Part shown: positions 1 to 8,308 of the stretch, piece by piece | Position numbering within the stretch: position 1 is the stretch's first letter | How the letters are laid out: each line of letters opens with the position of its first letter | Source: Granulicatella balaenopterae | Lineage (GTDB): Bacteria; Bacillota; Bacilli; Lactobacillales; Aerococcaceae | DNA: 64,000 nt | Direction of reading: 5' to 3' | Assembly (NCBI RefSeq): GCF_900111135.1 | Contig: NZ_FOGF01000003.1 | Coordinates: 1 to 64,000, forward strand | Made by a program: the position numbers and the translations under genes | Notes under the pieces: model-generated | Database searches by the model: none | Told to the model about the DNA's origin: nothing | The model's input: only the letters and a program-made list of their open reading frames with translations

Positions 1-44
1 ACTGAATGATTAACTCTTTATTTTTTTAAAAGCCAATAAGCACA

Positions 45-79
45 TAAAAAATAGGATCAATGATTTTACTCATCAACCC
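45..79 (-). terminator. Rho-independent terminator after the Na/Pi cotransporter gene
   Basis: Read on the minus strand, arms at 70-79 and 54-63 pair over 10 bp (three G-U pairs) around a 6-base loop and are followed by a T-run at 45-52. It lies 24 bases past the stop codon of the gene at 103-1734. Confidence 0.65.
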
Positions 80-102
80 TATAAATTATAGAACCGTATT
101 TT

Positions 103-1734
103 TTATCCAATCATCTCTGGATCTAATTTTTTAACTGTTTCGGCAATATTACGGAAATGATCACTAATACGTTCTAAATTACTTAACAAGTCCATTACAA
201 ATACTCCTGATTCTGGGCTTGCTTTTCCTTTATGCATACGTTTCATATGTTTATCACGAATTGTAATTTTTAAGCGATCGATTTCTCTTTCGATTTCAAC
301 CACCTCGGCAACTTTTTTCATATCACCTGTTGATAAAGCATCAATTGAGAATGAATAACCACGATATACTAAATCAAAAACATAATCTAGTTCTTCTGTT
401 ACCTCTTCATCTAACTCTATTCCTTTATCAATTAAAGCTGTTGCAAAATCTGCAATATTTTCGGCATGATCACTAATTCTTTCAATATCATTAGCTGTAT
501 TAAATAATTCATCAATAACCATTAAATCTTCACTTGAAACATTTTGTTGAGAGATTTGCACTAAATACTCAACAATTGATTTTTCAAAGCGATTAACATT
601 ATCTTCACTATCATACGCTTTTTGAATATAATCTTTATCTCTATTTTTTATCGCTATGGTTGCATAACGAATCGTTTTATTAGCTTCTGTTGCCATTGAA
701 ATAAATTCATATAATGTATTTTTCAAGGCAATTGATGGTGTTACTAAAATTAATGGATCTAGATATGAACGGAATTCATAGCTTTCATCTTCATCTGTAT
801 CATCTGGCAATACCCACTCTGCAAATTTAACAATGTAATTAGCAAACGGGAATAAAACAATCACATTTAATACATTAAAGATAGTATGTGCATTGGCAAT
901 TTGACGCGGTATATTATTTGGATCAATTTGTTGAACAACATCCGTTAATATTCCTTGTAAGAATAACATAAAGTATACTGTACCAATTACTTTAATAGTC
1001 ACATGAATTAGGGCTACTTGTTTACCACGATTAGAAGTTCCCAAACTACTTAATACTGCAGTTGTACATGTACCAATATTGTCACCAAAAATAATATATA
1101 AAGCCGTAGAAAATGGCAAAATTCCTTGTGACGCTAAAGCGATTAACACCCCAATTGTCGCTGATGAACTTTGTAAAATCAATGTCATTAAGATACCAAT
1201 TAATACCCCAATGAAAGGATTGTCCCCATAATTTAAAATCAAACTAGCAAATGCTGGTGAATCTTTTAATGGTGATAATGAATCTTTCAAATAATTAATC
1301 CCTAAGAATAAAATCCCAAACCCTATTAAAATCTCAGCTAAATCTTTTAGTTGATTATTTTTTGTTGTTGCTCTTAAGATCAAACCACCCGCAATGGCTA
1401 TAGGAGCAATTTGAGATAAATTCAACGAAACCATTTGACCGGTAATTGTTGTTCCGATATTGGCACCGAATAAAATTCCGATTGCTTGACTAACAGTCAT
1501 AATACTTGCATTTACAAAACCAACTACCATAACTGAAGTCGCACTTGAACTTTGGATAACCATTGTTACAAACATCCCGACAATTACAGCCATTAAACGG
1601 TTTTTAGTTAAAGTTTTAATAAATCCTTTTAACTTATTACCCGCAACCTTTTGAAGTCCATTTGCCATTAAATTCATTCCATATAAGAATAATCCTAACC
1701 CAGCAATGGAGCTCAATAACATTTCGATATACAT
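103..1734 (-). CDS. Na/Pi cotransporter family protein with C-terminal PhoU-like domain
   Basis: Membrane protein of the Na+/phosphate cotransporter (NptA / PF02690) family, expected to import phosphate with sodium. The first 320 residues hold two copies of the family repeat with the QSSSAT signature (MVIQSSSATSVMVVGF and LILQSSSATIGVLIAL), each within paired hydrophobic helices. Residues from about 340 on are a helical PhoU-type cytoplasmic domain rich in Glu and Lys (NDIERISDHAENIA and NLERISDHFRNIAE). The start used is the ATG at 1734, because AAAGGAG lies 7 bases before it; an in-frame ATG eight codons upstream at 1758 lacks such a site. The gene is monocistronic, with its own promoter at 1778-1806 and terminator at 45-79. 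The family is clear; the ion and substrate are inferred from the family. Confidence 0.9.
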   Translation of the reverse strand: MYIEMLLSSIAGLGLFLYGMNLMANGLQKVAGNKLKGFIKTLTKNRLMAVIVGMFVTMVIQSSSATSVMVVGFVNASIMTVSQAIGILFGANIGTTITGQMVSLNLSQIAPIAIAGGLILRATTKNNQLKDLAEILIGFGILFLGINYLKDSLSPLKDSPAFASLILNYGDNPFIGVLIGILMTLILQSSSATIGVLIALASQGILPFSTALYIIFGDNIGTCTTAVLSSLGTSNRGKQVALIHVTIKVIGTVYFMLFLQGILTDVVQQIDPNNIPRQIANAHTIFNVLNVIVLFPFANYIVKFAEWVLPDDTDEDESYEFRSYLDPLILVTPSIALKNTLYEFISMATEANKTIRYATIAIKNRDKDYIQKAYDSEDNVNRFEKSIVEYLVQISQQNVSSEDLMVIDELFNTANDIERISDHAENIADFATALIDKGIELDEEVTEELDYVFDLVYRGYSFSIDALSTGDMKKVAEVVEIEREIDRLKITIRDKHMKRMHKGKASPESGVFVMDLLSNLERISDHFRNIAETVKKLDPEMIG

Positions 1735-1777
1735 TCCATTTCTCCTTTTTGTTTCCATATTATTGAACTACTTTTTG

Positions 1778-1806
1778 ATAGTAAAATACATAGTAAATTT
1801 TAACAA
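1778..1806 (-). promoter_or_regulatory. Promoter of the Na/Pi cotransporter gene
   Basis: On the minus strand TTGTTA (1801-1806) and TACTAT (1778-1783) are separated by 17 bases, about 45 bases before the chosen start codon. Seen in sequence; not tested. Confidence 0.5.
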
Positions 1807-1852
1807 AAAAATAGGTGTTTTGTCACTAGTTATTTTATAAAAACTTAATTTT

Positions 1853-2863
1853 TTAAATGCTTGTAAGCATACTAATACCCTCAATCCCCAAAATAACCAA
1901 TAAAAACCATAAGGCTACTGAAGAAAAGGCCTCTTTGAAACTAGCATTATCTTGTTTTAATTCCAAAATATACGTTTTTATTTGTTCTTTATTTCGCCAA
2001 ATTATGATAGCCGTATAGACAAAAGCCACCACCAGAATCCCTATCTGAATCTTTTCAATTAGGTCTGGATTGGTAAAATCTCCTAAAGCTGTTATTAATA
2101 TATTTAAAATCAAGTTATTAAAGATATGCAAAACCATCGCCCATTTAATCGAATATTCATACGTCACATAAGCCAATATTAAGCCCATTAAAAAGGCAAA
2201 AGCTGCTTGCGGTAAATTAGCATGAAAAGCCCCAAATAATAGAGAAGACAATATCATCGCAAACCATTTCCCAAATCTTTCTAAATAGTGAAGAATAGCT
2301 CCTCTAAAAATCACTTCTTCAGTAATCGGTCCAATAATTCCAGCATATAAAATAATCGGCAAACTATATCCCCCTAAAGAAGCTGCTTCAATGCTATGTA
2401 ACATACTAATCCCAAATAAATTCAACAACCATTCAACAGCAGTAGAGCCCACTGAAAAAACAACTTGAACCGCCATTAAAGCTGTCATTAATCGAGCTAA
2501 TGTTTTAACTGATATTTTTCTATTTTTTTCTTGCAACACTCTTATTAAGTCTGAACCTTTTTCCAAATATAAAAATAATATCACACCAAAAAATGTCGAC
2601 ACCAATAAACCAAGCATCAAAGCATCCGTATATGCACCTAATGCCCCCGCATTTTGAATGGATGCCACATCCAGGTATTCACCTGTCTTAATAATAGCTA
2701 TCACCATTGTAACGATTGACGCAACTGTCATAATAATCTGATAACTAATTAAAAATAATGAGGTACGCCCAACTGCTTTTTTAGCACTCAAATCACGTTT
2801 TATCGGGGTTTCATTGATTGTTGTATTGTCTGTTGAATTAAAAAAATCACTTCTATTCTCCAT
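1853..2863 (-). CDS. CPBP family intramembrane glutamic endopeptidase
   Basis: Polytopic membrane protein of the CPBP/Abi (Rce1-like) family, 336 residues. The three catalytic motifs are present in order: EExxxR (E182, E183, R187 in GPITEEVIFRGAIL), FxxxH (H214 in LLFGAFHANLPQ) and HxxxN (H246, N250 in VLHIFNNLI). About eight hydrophobic segments flank them, and the N-terminal 30 residues are polar. TAGGAGG precedes the ATG by 7 bases. The gene begins 14 bases after the MATE gene stop, so the two are probably cotranscribed. Family members process prenylated proteins, confer bacteriocin immunity or cleave anti-sigma factors. No bacteriocin-like peptide gene lies beside it, so its target is unknown. 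Confidence 0.88.
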   Translation of the reverse strand: MENRSDFFNSTDNTTINETPIKRDLSAKKAVGRTSLFLISYQIIMTVASIVTMVIAIIKTGEYLDVASIQNAGALGAYTDALMLGLLVSTFFGVILFLYLEKGSDLIRVLQEKNRKISVKTLARLMTALMAVQVVFSVGSTAVEWLLNLFGISMLHSIEAASLGGYSLPIILYAGIIGPITEEVIFRGAILHYLERFGKWFAMILSSLLFGAFHANLPQAAFAFLMGLILAYVTYEYSIKWAMVLHIFNNLILNILITALGDFTNPDLIEKIQIGILVVAFVYTAIIIWRNKEQIKTYILELKQDNASFKEAFSSVALWFLLVILGIEGISMLTSI

Positions 2864-2877
2864 AATTCGCCTCCTAA

Positions 2878-4224
2878 TTAATCATTTCGATATTTTCTAT
2901 AAATAAATCTATAACGCAAAATCATAAATATTCCATTACAAACCATCCCAACAATGCAACCTATCCAATAGGCATATGGTCCTAAATTAGTACAATAATC
3001 TAATAAAAATCCTGTTGGTAAGCCAATCACCCAAAATCCCATCACGCATAACGTAAATGGAATTTTCGTATCTTTATAGCCACGTAAAGCTCCTTGAAGT
3101 GGCGCTGCAATCGCATCTAATAATTGGAATAATAATCCATATGTTAAAAATGACATCGTGCGTCTAATAAATTCTGGATCAGTCCCATATAGATTGGCTA
3201 CCCAGTAACTATTTTTCTTAACTAAAAATAGCGTAACACAAGCAATCCCAACAGCTAACAAGAGTGCTTCTTTTGTATATTGATGAGCCGCTTTATGATT
3301 CTTAGCACCAACCTCATAAGCCACAATAATCGTTAAGCCACTCGAAATACTCATGGGAAAAGCATAGGCTAAATCACAAAAGTTCATAGCAGCTTGATGA
3401 CTAGCAATAACAGTTGAACCAAATTTTGCCATCATTAATCCTACTAAAGCAAATACAGCATACTCTACAAAAATTGAAAATCCTAAAGGTAAGCCTATCA
3501 CAAAAATTTCTCTCCAGATTTTTAAATCAATTTTTTTAACTGTAAATACTTTATAAGGTTTTAATTTGGGGTGAATTCTCATACCAACAAAAGAAACTAT
3601 TACCAATACCCAATAAGATATAGCTGTTCCTAGTCCAGCACCAGCTCCTCCCATTTCCGGTACATAAGCATTTCCGTAAATAAATGAATAATTAAAAAAG
3701 ATATTTAATGGAACTAATAATAACATTAAAGCCATTGATAGATTCGTATATCCCAAAGCATCAATAAATGAGCGTAAAACACTACAAATCATCAACGGAA
3801 GCAAGCCAATGGATAATAACTTCAAATAATTAAAAGCCACGTTATAAACAAGCGGTTCTAAATGCATGATGCTTAAAATCGGTTCTAACGCCAGATATCC
3901 AACACCCAATAACACAAAAGCTAATAATACGCCCACATAGAGAAATTGAACAACTACACCTTCCACTTCTTTTGACCTTTGACTTCCTAATAATTGCCCA
4001 ATCATTGGCACTAAAGCCGTCACAATACCTGATACTAACGCAAAAAACGGGGCCCATAAACTAACGGCAATGGCTACACCAGCTAAATGCTTCGCTCCGT
4101 AATTACCAGTCATCACCGTATCAATAAACTTTGCTGAAAAATTTGCGAATTGATAAATTAAGATTGGAATTAAAATTTTTAATAACAATTTAAATTTCTC
4201 GATTCTACTTTCTGCATGATACAT
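2878..4224 (-). CDS. MATE family multidrug/toxin efflux transporter
   Basis: 448-residue integral membrane protein with about 12 hydrophobic segments in two related halves, matching the multidrug and toxin extrusion (MatE, PF01554) family in length and layout. N-terminal signature: FANFSAKFIDTVMTGNYGA followed by AGVAIAVSLWAP. Members export cationic drugs or metabolites in exchange for Na+ or H+; the substrate here cannot be read from sequence. The start at 4224 has GAAAGGGGG about 6 bases upstream. It is the first gene of a two-gene unit with the CPBP protease. Its only room for a promoter overlaps the terminator of the cbpB operon upstream. Confidence 0.9.
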   Translation of the reverse strand: MYHAESRIEKFKLLLKILIPILIYQFANFSAKFIDTVMTGNYGAKHLAGVAIAVSLWAPFFALVSGIVTALVPMIGQLLGSQRSKEVEGVVVQFLYVGVLLAFVLLGVGYLALEPILSIMHLEPLVYNVAFNYLKLLSIGLLPLMICSVLRSFIDALGYTNLSMALMLLLVPLNIFFNYSFIYGNAYVPEMGGAGAGLGTAISYWVLVIVSFVGMRIHPKLKPYKVFTVKKIDLKIWREIFVIGLPLGFSIFVEYAVFALVGLMMAKFGSTVIASHQAAMNFCDLAYAFPMSISSGLTIIVAYEVGAKNHKAAHQYTKEALLLAVGIACVTLFLVKKNSYWVANLYGTDPEFIRRTMSFLTYGLLFQLLDAIAAPLQGALRGYKDTKIPFTLCVMGFWVIGLPTGFLLDYCTNLGPYAYWIGCIVGMVCNGIFMILRYRFIYRKYRND

Positions 4225-4246
4225 TTTTTTCCCCCTTTCTATCTCT

Positions 4247-4275
4247 ATAATAAAAGAACTCGCTCATTAGAACAA
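4247..4275 (-). promoter_or_regulatory. Candidate MATE gene promoter overlapping the cbpB terminator
   Basis: Minus-strand TTGTTC (4270-4275) and TATTAT (4247-4252) are spaced by 17 bases. The -35 lies in the upstream arm and the -10 in the T-run of the terminator hairpin of the preceding operon. There are only 65 bases between the two genes. Confidence 0.4.
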
Positions 4276-4280
4276 GTTCT
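4247..4280 (-). terminator. Terminator of the murI-rdgB / cbpB operon
   Basis: Minus-strand hairpin AGAACTTG (4273-4280) with CGAGTTCT (4255-4262), 10-base loop and T-rich tail to 4247. It lies 10 bases after the cbpB stop codon. Confidence 0.7.
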
Positions 4281-4289
4281 TTCATTTAC

Positions 4290-4763
4290 CTATTTTTCTG
4301 TTAAGATACATTGCTTATCAATTTCATGCAATGTATAGTTAACACGTTTTAACACTTCTTTACGTGTAATAATTCCAGCAAATTTATGCTCATCAGTTTC
4401 TAAACATAAAAAATTATGATTGACTAATCGATTTAAAACATCTTCAAAATCAGTATCTTGATGAACTGTTGGAAAATCAGTTTGCATAGCATCTTTTACT
4501 TTTAATTTATGCAATTGACTAAAATGAATGGTATCTTTTGAGCCTTCATTCATAATTTGGTGAATAATCATCGGAATTGAAATTAAGCCAACAATATGAT
4601 TATCCTTATTAATAACCGGGATGACCGAATAATGTACTTGAGATAAGACAAGCATTGCATGATCTAAAGTATTAGAATCTAATAGAATGGCAACATTTTT
4701 TGCGGGAACATATAATTTATCTCTTTCTTCTAATAATAACTCTTCTAGCTTTCGATGGATCAT
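4290..4763 (-). CDS. cbpB: CBS-domain protein, cyclic-di-AMP-binding CbpB/DarB type
   Basis: About 157 residues made of a tandem pair of CBS domains with no fused effector domain. This matches the stand-alone CBS protein CbpB (Listeria) / DarB, formerly YkuL (Bacillus). Those proteins bind cyclic di-AMP and, when apo, stimulate (p)ppGpp synthesis or pyruvate carboxylase. The first repeat runs over residues ~12-75 (PVINKDNHIVGLISI), the second over ~80-140 (KVKDAMQTDFPTVHQDTDFE, then FAGIITRKEVLKR). The ATG at 4763 is chosen because GGGGAGG lies 8 bases upstream; a TTG two codons earlier is too close to that site. It is the last gene of murI-rdgB / phosphoesterase / cbpB, an order I recall from other Lactobacillales. 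Ligand binding is by homology only. Confidence 0.8.
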   Translation of the reverse strand: MIHRKLEELLLEERDKLYVPAKNVAILLDSNTLDHAMLVLSQVHYSVIPVINKDNHIVGLISIPMIIHQIMNEGSKDTIHFSQLHKLKVKDAMQTDFPTVHQDTDFEDVLNRLVNHNFLCLETDEHKFAGIITRKEVLKRVNYTLHEIDKQCILTEK

Positions 4764-4781
4764 TGGCAAATCCTCCCCTTT

Positions 4782-5294
4782 TTAAATGGTAAATTCAAAT
4801 ACTAATTCTTCAACAGGCTGATGATTTGCAGTGAAATATTGTACCTTAATAACCTCTTCAATATCAACAATCGCATACGTTGGGGTATCGTGATACAAGC
4901 CTCTAGGAATTGAAATACTACCCGGGTTCACACATAAAACACCATTAACTACTTGAACATCTAAGCGGTGAGTATGACCATAAAACGCAATTTTAGCTCC
5001 TTGCATTAACGCAGCATCTGCCAAATTCTCTAAGGTAACATTAACTAAATGACGATGGCCATGTACTAATAAAATCTTTTGACCATTCACATATACTAAT
5101 TCTTCACGTGGAAATCCTGCATCATAATCACAATTTCCTGTTACTTTATGCACTCCTTGCCATAAACGATCAGTTGATAACATTTCAGAATCGCCACAAT
5201 GGAAAAATTCCACTTCTTGTTCACGATAATAGTCAATTAATTCTCGAAAAACTTCACGATTAGTATGATTATCACTAACAACTACACATTTCAT
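4782..5294 (-). CDS. Metallophosphoesterase, YfcE/MJ0936 (YsnB) family
   Basis: 170-residue single-domain calcineurin-like phosphoesterase. Metal-ligand motifs are visible in order: SDNHTN (D-x-H), HCGDSE (GD), GNCDYD (GNCD), LVHGHRH (GHxH) and FYGHTHRLD (GHTH), then NPGSIS. Family enzymes are Mn/Ni-dependent phosphodiesterases of unsettled physiological substrate. TAGGAGG precedes the ATG. It lies 12 bases after the murI-rdgB stop and 18 bases before cbpB, so it is translated from the same message. In Bacillus the homologue YsnB also sits beside rdgB and racE, which supports the assignment. Confidence 0.88.
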   Translation of the reverse strand: MKCVVVSDNHTNREVFRELIDYYREQEVEFFHCGDSEMLSTDRLWQGVHKVTGNCDYDAGFPREELVYVNGQKILLVHGHRHLVNVTLENLADAALMQGAKIAFYGHTHRLDVQVVNGVLCVNPGSISIPRGLYHDTPTYAIVDIEEVIKVQYFTANHQPVEELVFEFTI

Positions 5295-5306
5295 TTTTTT
5301 GACCTC

Positions 5307-6755
5307 CTATAATGTTACTAATATTTCTTTATTTTCTTGAAACCAGTCTTCCCATTTTGTTAATAAATCTTTAATCGCATTGGTACGGTGACTGACTTTA
5401 TTTTTTTCTTCTAAGCCCATCTCAGCAAATGTTTGCTTAGCTTCTGAGAAATAAAATAATGGATCATAACCAAATCCATCCGTACCTGAAGGGAATGTAG
5501 CAATTTGACCAAAAACATCACCTTCAGCTACTAATGGGTCAACCCCTGGGGCTGCTAATACTAAAGTTGTATGAAAATGAGCTGAACGGTCTTTACCTTC
5601 TAAACCACCTAATTCAACTAATAATTTAGCATTATTGGCTGCATCGCTTTTTGGTTCGCCTGCAAAACGAGCTGAATACACACCTGGACGACCTTCTAAA
5701 GCATCAACCATTAACCCTGAATCATCTGCTAGAACTAAAGTATGTAATTCATTGGCGATTGTCTCTGCTTTTAAACGAGCATTCTCTTCAAAAGTAGTCC
5801 CCGTTTCTTCAACATCACTAATTTCAGGGTAATCTAATAGCGTTTTCACTTGATAGCCAAATGGTGCAAAGATTGCTTCAAACTCTTTAGCTTTCCCTTT
5901 ATTCTTTGTAGCAATTAATAATTCTTTCGTCATGTTATGTTCTCCTTGTTGATAAGTCGTTAGATCCACTTTTTGAACAATAATATCATCAGACAACCAT
6001 TTATGCGTAATTTCTTGGAATATTTGTGGATTCCCTGTTGTATAATATTCTCTTTTAGGATGGGGATTCGTTTCAAAAGTTTCTGCCAAATTAAAATAAT
6101 GCAATAACACCATTAAATGTTGAACGGTTTCTGCTCCAGCATCAATTAAACAAACCTCATCACCAAACACTTCTTGAATACTCTCTCGCAATAAAGGATA
6201 GTGCGTACAACCTAACACTACTGTATCAAATTTTTGTTTTGCTAATGGTACTAAAGCTTCGTGAACAATTTTTTCAGCCTTTTGACTACCCATCTCACCA
6301 TTTTCTACAATAGAAGCAAAATCTAAACACGCTTTTCCTTCTACTATAATATCTTGATCTTTTTCTATAATTAACTTTTGATATAAACCACTCTCGATTG
6401 TCCCTTTTGTTGCTAAAATCGCAATTTGTTTATTCTTTGTTTGATTAGCAGCGGCAATACTTCCTGGTTGGATCACTCCAATAACTGGAATATCTACTTT
6501 TTCCTTAATATACTCTAAGGCTGCTGCTGTTGCTGTATTACAAGCAATCACAATCATTTTAACTTGTTTTTCTAATAAAAATTGTACCATTTCCCAAGTA
6601 TATTGACGAACTTCCTCAGTTGTTTTCACACCATATGGACAACGTTTTGAGTCCCCTAAATATATCATCGATTCATTAGGAAGTTGTTTGATGGCCTCCT
6701 TCATAACCGTTAATCCTCCCACACCTGAATCAATAAATCCGATTGATTTTGTCAT
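5307..6755 (-). CDS. murI-rdgB: Fused glutamate racemase (MurI) and XTP/dITP diphosphatase (RdgB)
   Basis: 482-residue open frame joining two enzymes. Residues 1 to about 265 are glutamate racemase, which makes D-glutamate for peptidoglycan; the catalytic cysteines are C72 (IACNTATAA) and C183 (LGCTHYPLL), and the N-terminal DSGVGGLTV motif is intact. Residues 275-482 are a complete RdgB/HAM1 house-cleaning pyrophosphatase (ATKNKGKAKEFE, ADDSGLMVDAL, GRPGVYSARFAG, TDGFGYDPLF, SHRTNA) that hydrolyses XTP, dITP and similar damaged nucleotides. The junction encodes YQQGEHNM. Its DNA keeps AAGGAG 8 bases before an ATG at 5933, exactly the start expected for a separate rdgB. So the product may be a fusion, a free RdgB of 208 residues, or both. 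Start at 6755 has GAGG upstream. First gene of the operon ending with cbpB. Confidence 0.92.
   Translation of the reverse strand: MTKSIGFIDSGVGGLTVMKEAIKQLPNESMIYLGDSKRCPYGVKTTEEVRQYTWEMVQFLLEKQVKMIVIACNTATAAALEYIKEKVDIPVIGVIQPGSIAAANQTKNKQIAILATKGTIESGLYQKLIIEKDQDIIVEGKACLDFASIVENGEMGSQKAEKIVHEALVPLAKQKFDTVVLGCTHYPLLRESIQEVFGDEVCLIDAGAETVQHLMVLLHYFNLAETFETNPHPKREYYTTGNPQIFQEITHKWLSDDIIVQKVDLTTYQQGEHNMTKELLIATKNKGKAKEFEAIFAPFGYQVKTLLDYPEISDVEETGTTFEENARLKAETIANELHTLVLADDSGLMVDALEGRPGVYSARFAGEPKSDAANNAKLLVELGGLEGKDRSAHFHTTLVLAAPGVDPLVAEGDVFGQIATFPSGTDGFGYDPLFYFSEAKQTFAEMGLEEKNKVSHRTNAIKDLLTKWEDWFQENKEILVTL
5933..5947 (-). promoter_or_regulatory. Internal ribosome-binding site and ATG for rdgB inside the fused frame
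   Basis: Minus strand reads AAGGAGAACATAACATG: a strong Shine-Dalgarno 8 bases before an ATG that is in frame with the fusion and begins the canonical RdgB N-terminus (MTKELLIATKNKGK). Free RdgB would span 5307-5933. Confidence 0.7.
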
Positions 6756-6787
6756 ATGCCACTTCCTCTCTAAAAAAATTCATCTTT

Positions 6788-6796
6788 ATTATATCA
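6788..6796 (-). promoter_or_regulatory. Extended -10 promoter of the murI-rdgB operon
   Basis: Minus strand TGATATAAT (TG at 6795-6796, TATAAT at 6788-6793) about 30 bases before the murI start. No good -35, as is usual with an extended -10. Confidence 0.5.
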
Positions 6797-6838
6797 CGAA
6801 ATATAAACACTCCGATGATTGCTTATCATTTTTTTAAA

Positions 6839-6880
6839 CAAAAAAGAGCAATTACGACCAAAATCGTAACTACTCTTTTA
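6839..6880. terminator. Bidirectional terminator after the NatAB operon
   Basis: Arms AAAAGAG...TTACGA (6842-6857) and TCGTAA...CTCTTTT (6864-6879) flank a short A-rich loop and give T-runs on either strand. It closes the minus-strand operon ending with the small ORF at 6884. No plus-strand gene precedes it. Confidence 0.65.
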
Positions 6881-6883
6881 TTA

Positions 6884-6997
6884 TTAAGCTGTTTCCTCTT
6901 CTTTTGGGAACATTTGCATTAATAATTTTATAACGGGAACGATTAAGAAAAATAACTTAATTAAATTACTAACCGTTACATTATTTTTACGTTTCAT
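6884..6997 (-). CDS. Small membrane peptide, 37 residues, last gene of the NatAB operon
   Basis: Short open frame of 38 codons including stop, with product beginning MKRKNNVTVSNLIKLFFL and ending in FPKEEETA. It has a basic start, one hydrophobic helix (residues ~12-29) and an acidic tail. AGGAG lies 12 bases before the ATG, rather far, and just after the permease stop at 7013. The terminator follows directly after its stop codon, so the frame fills the whole gap between permease and terminator. I do not recognise the family. It could be a small partner or regulator of the exporter, or a chance frame; placement and composition favour a real peptide. Confidence 0.55.
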   Translation of the reverse strand: MKRKNNVTVSNLIKLFFLIVPVIKLLMQMFPKEEETA

Positions 6998-7012
6998 AAA
7001 TCATAACATCTC

Positions 7013-8308
7013 CTATGCTTTCTTATGTTGATTTCGTAAGATGCTTAATGAGCGTTTAAAGGCTTTAAACATACTTTCATTAGTGTATACTAATACATTC
7101 GAACGATAGAATATAATCGATACCCAAGTAATGATGACCATTGATACAACTAAAATAATTAAACTAATGATAATTTGCATATTGGTAACCGTATCAGCCG
7201 CCATACGAAACGGCATTACAAATGGTGTCCAAAATGGAATATACGATGTTACAACAACTACTGGACTATTTGCATTACTCATCGCATACATGCCAACATA
7301 AAAACCAACCATCCCTAATAAACTAATGGGTGTCATCACTTTTTGAACATCTTCCGTTCTAGTAACTAATGAACCAAAAAATGCTGAAATTCCTACATAA
7401 ATAATAACGCCAAAAATAAAGAATAATGTTCCATATGCTAAAACTGGACCAACTACTGCCGGAATATTAATCCCACTTGCATATTGATTTAAATACTCTC
7501 CCACAATTGGTAAATTCCAGCCTATTACAAACATCACCCCATAAATCGCAATTTGGGTGAAGGTTACTAATAAAATACCGACAACTTTTCCAAAGAAATG
7601 TGTTGTTGCTGATACACTTGATAAAATAATCTCCATAATACGTGTGCCTTTTTCAGAAGCAATCTCTTGCGCAATAATTCCTGCAAAATTCATAATAAAC
7701 ATAAACGTTAAAATAGCAACCGTATAAGCTGTTCCTTTTTTAACAAAACGTTCAAATTGTTGCTGGTTTAATTCTTCTTCATTTTCAGCACTTTGTAATT
7801 CACCATTTTCATCGAGTGTTAATTCTTGATCAATAACAGCAACTTTTGATTCTTGAATTTTTGCGACTTCACTTTCCGCTAAATTCAATTGAGTAGTAAT
7901 GTTCGCTAATTGAATATTTGATAAATAATTATTAATATCACTTAAATCAACATTCTTATTGGTTGTCTTATGATAAAAATCAGCCTTAATATACCCCTCT
8001 TCTTCAGTAGTCACTAAGTATCCTTCAATCTCGCCATCCATTAATTGTCTTTTAGCTTCTTCAATTGAATCCACTAAAACAATATGTGGCGAAGTAATGT
8101 CTGTGGCAATTTGCTTTGTTAATGCAACTGGCTCGTCCACTAATGCAATCGTTACATCCTTAGCCCCAATTGCATCTTTAGCGATAAAGAAACCAACAAT
8201 AGCAAAAATAGCCATAAAGATAATTGGTGATAACATCATAAAGATAAATCCTAATGACTTCACATTTTTACGATAAACTTCACCCACAATTACCCAAAAC
8301 TTATTCAT
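7013..8308 (-). CDS. ABC-2 type exporter permease, NatB-like
   Basis: About 431 residues. An N-terminal hydrophobic anchor (residues ~15-40) is followed by a ~150-residue extracytoplasmic domain and then five or six membrane segments, the ABC2_membrane_3 layout of NatB (YhaP) permeases. The conserved EKGTRIMEIILSS stretch follows the second membrane segment. The ATG at 8308 overlaps the last 8 bases of the ATPase gene; a GTG three codons upstream (8317) is the alternative. Works with the ATPase at 8301-9200. NatAB homologues are described as Na+ exporters, but this family also exports peptides or other compounds, so substrate is unassigned. Confidence 0.85.
   Translation of the reverse strand: MNKFWVIVGEVYRKNVKSLGFIFMMLSPIIFMAIFAIVGFFIAKDAIGAKDVTIALVDEPVALTKQIATDITSPHIVLVDSIEEAKRQLMDGEIEGYLVTTEEEGYIKADFYHKTTNKNVDLSDINNYLSNIQLANITTQLNLAESEVAKIQESKVAVIDQELTLDENGELQSAENEEELNQQQFERFVKKGTAYTVAILTFMFIMNFAGIIAQEIASEKGTRIMEIILSSVSATTHFFGKVVGILLVTFTQIAIYGVMFVIGWNLPIVGEYLNQYASGINIPAVVGPVLAYGTLFFIFGVIIYVGISAFFGSLVTRTEDVQKVMTPISLLGMVGFYVGMYAMSNANSPVVVVTSYIPFWTPFVMPFRMAADTVTNMQIIISLIILVVSMVIITWVSIIFYRSNVLVYTNESMFKAFKRSLSILRNQHKKA

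Noticed and set aside
1853-4224. Bacteriocin immunity locus (CPBP protease plus exporter)
   Set aside because: No precursor peptide with a double-Gly leader or bacteriocin-like gene was found near; a MATE exporter is not typical of such loci.
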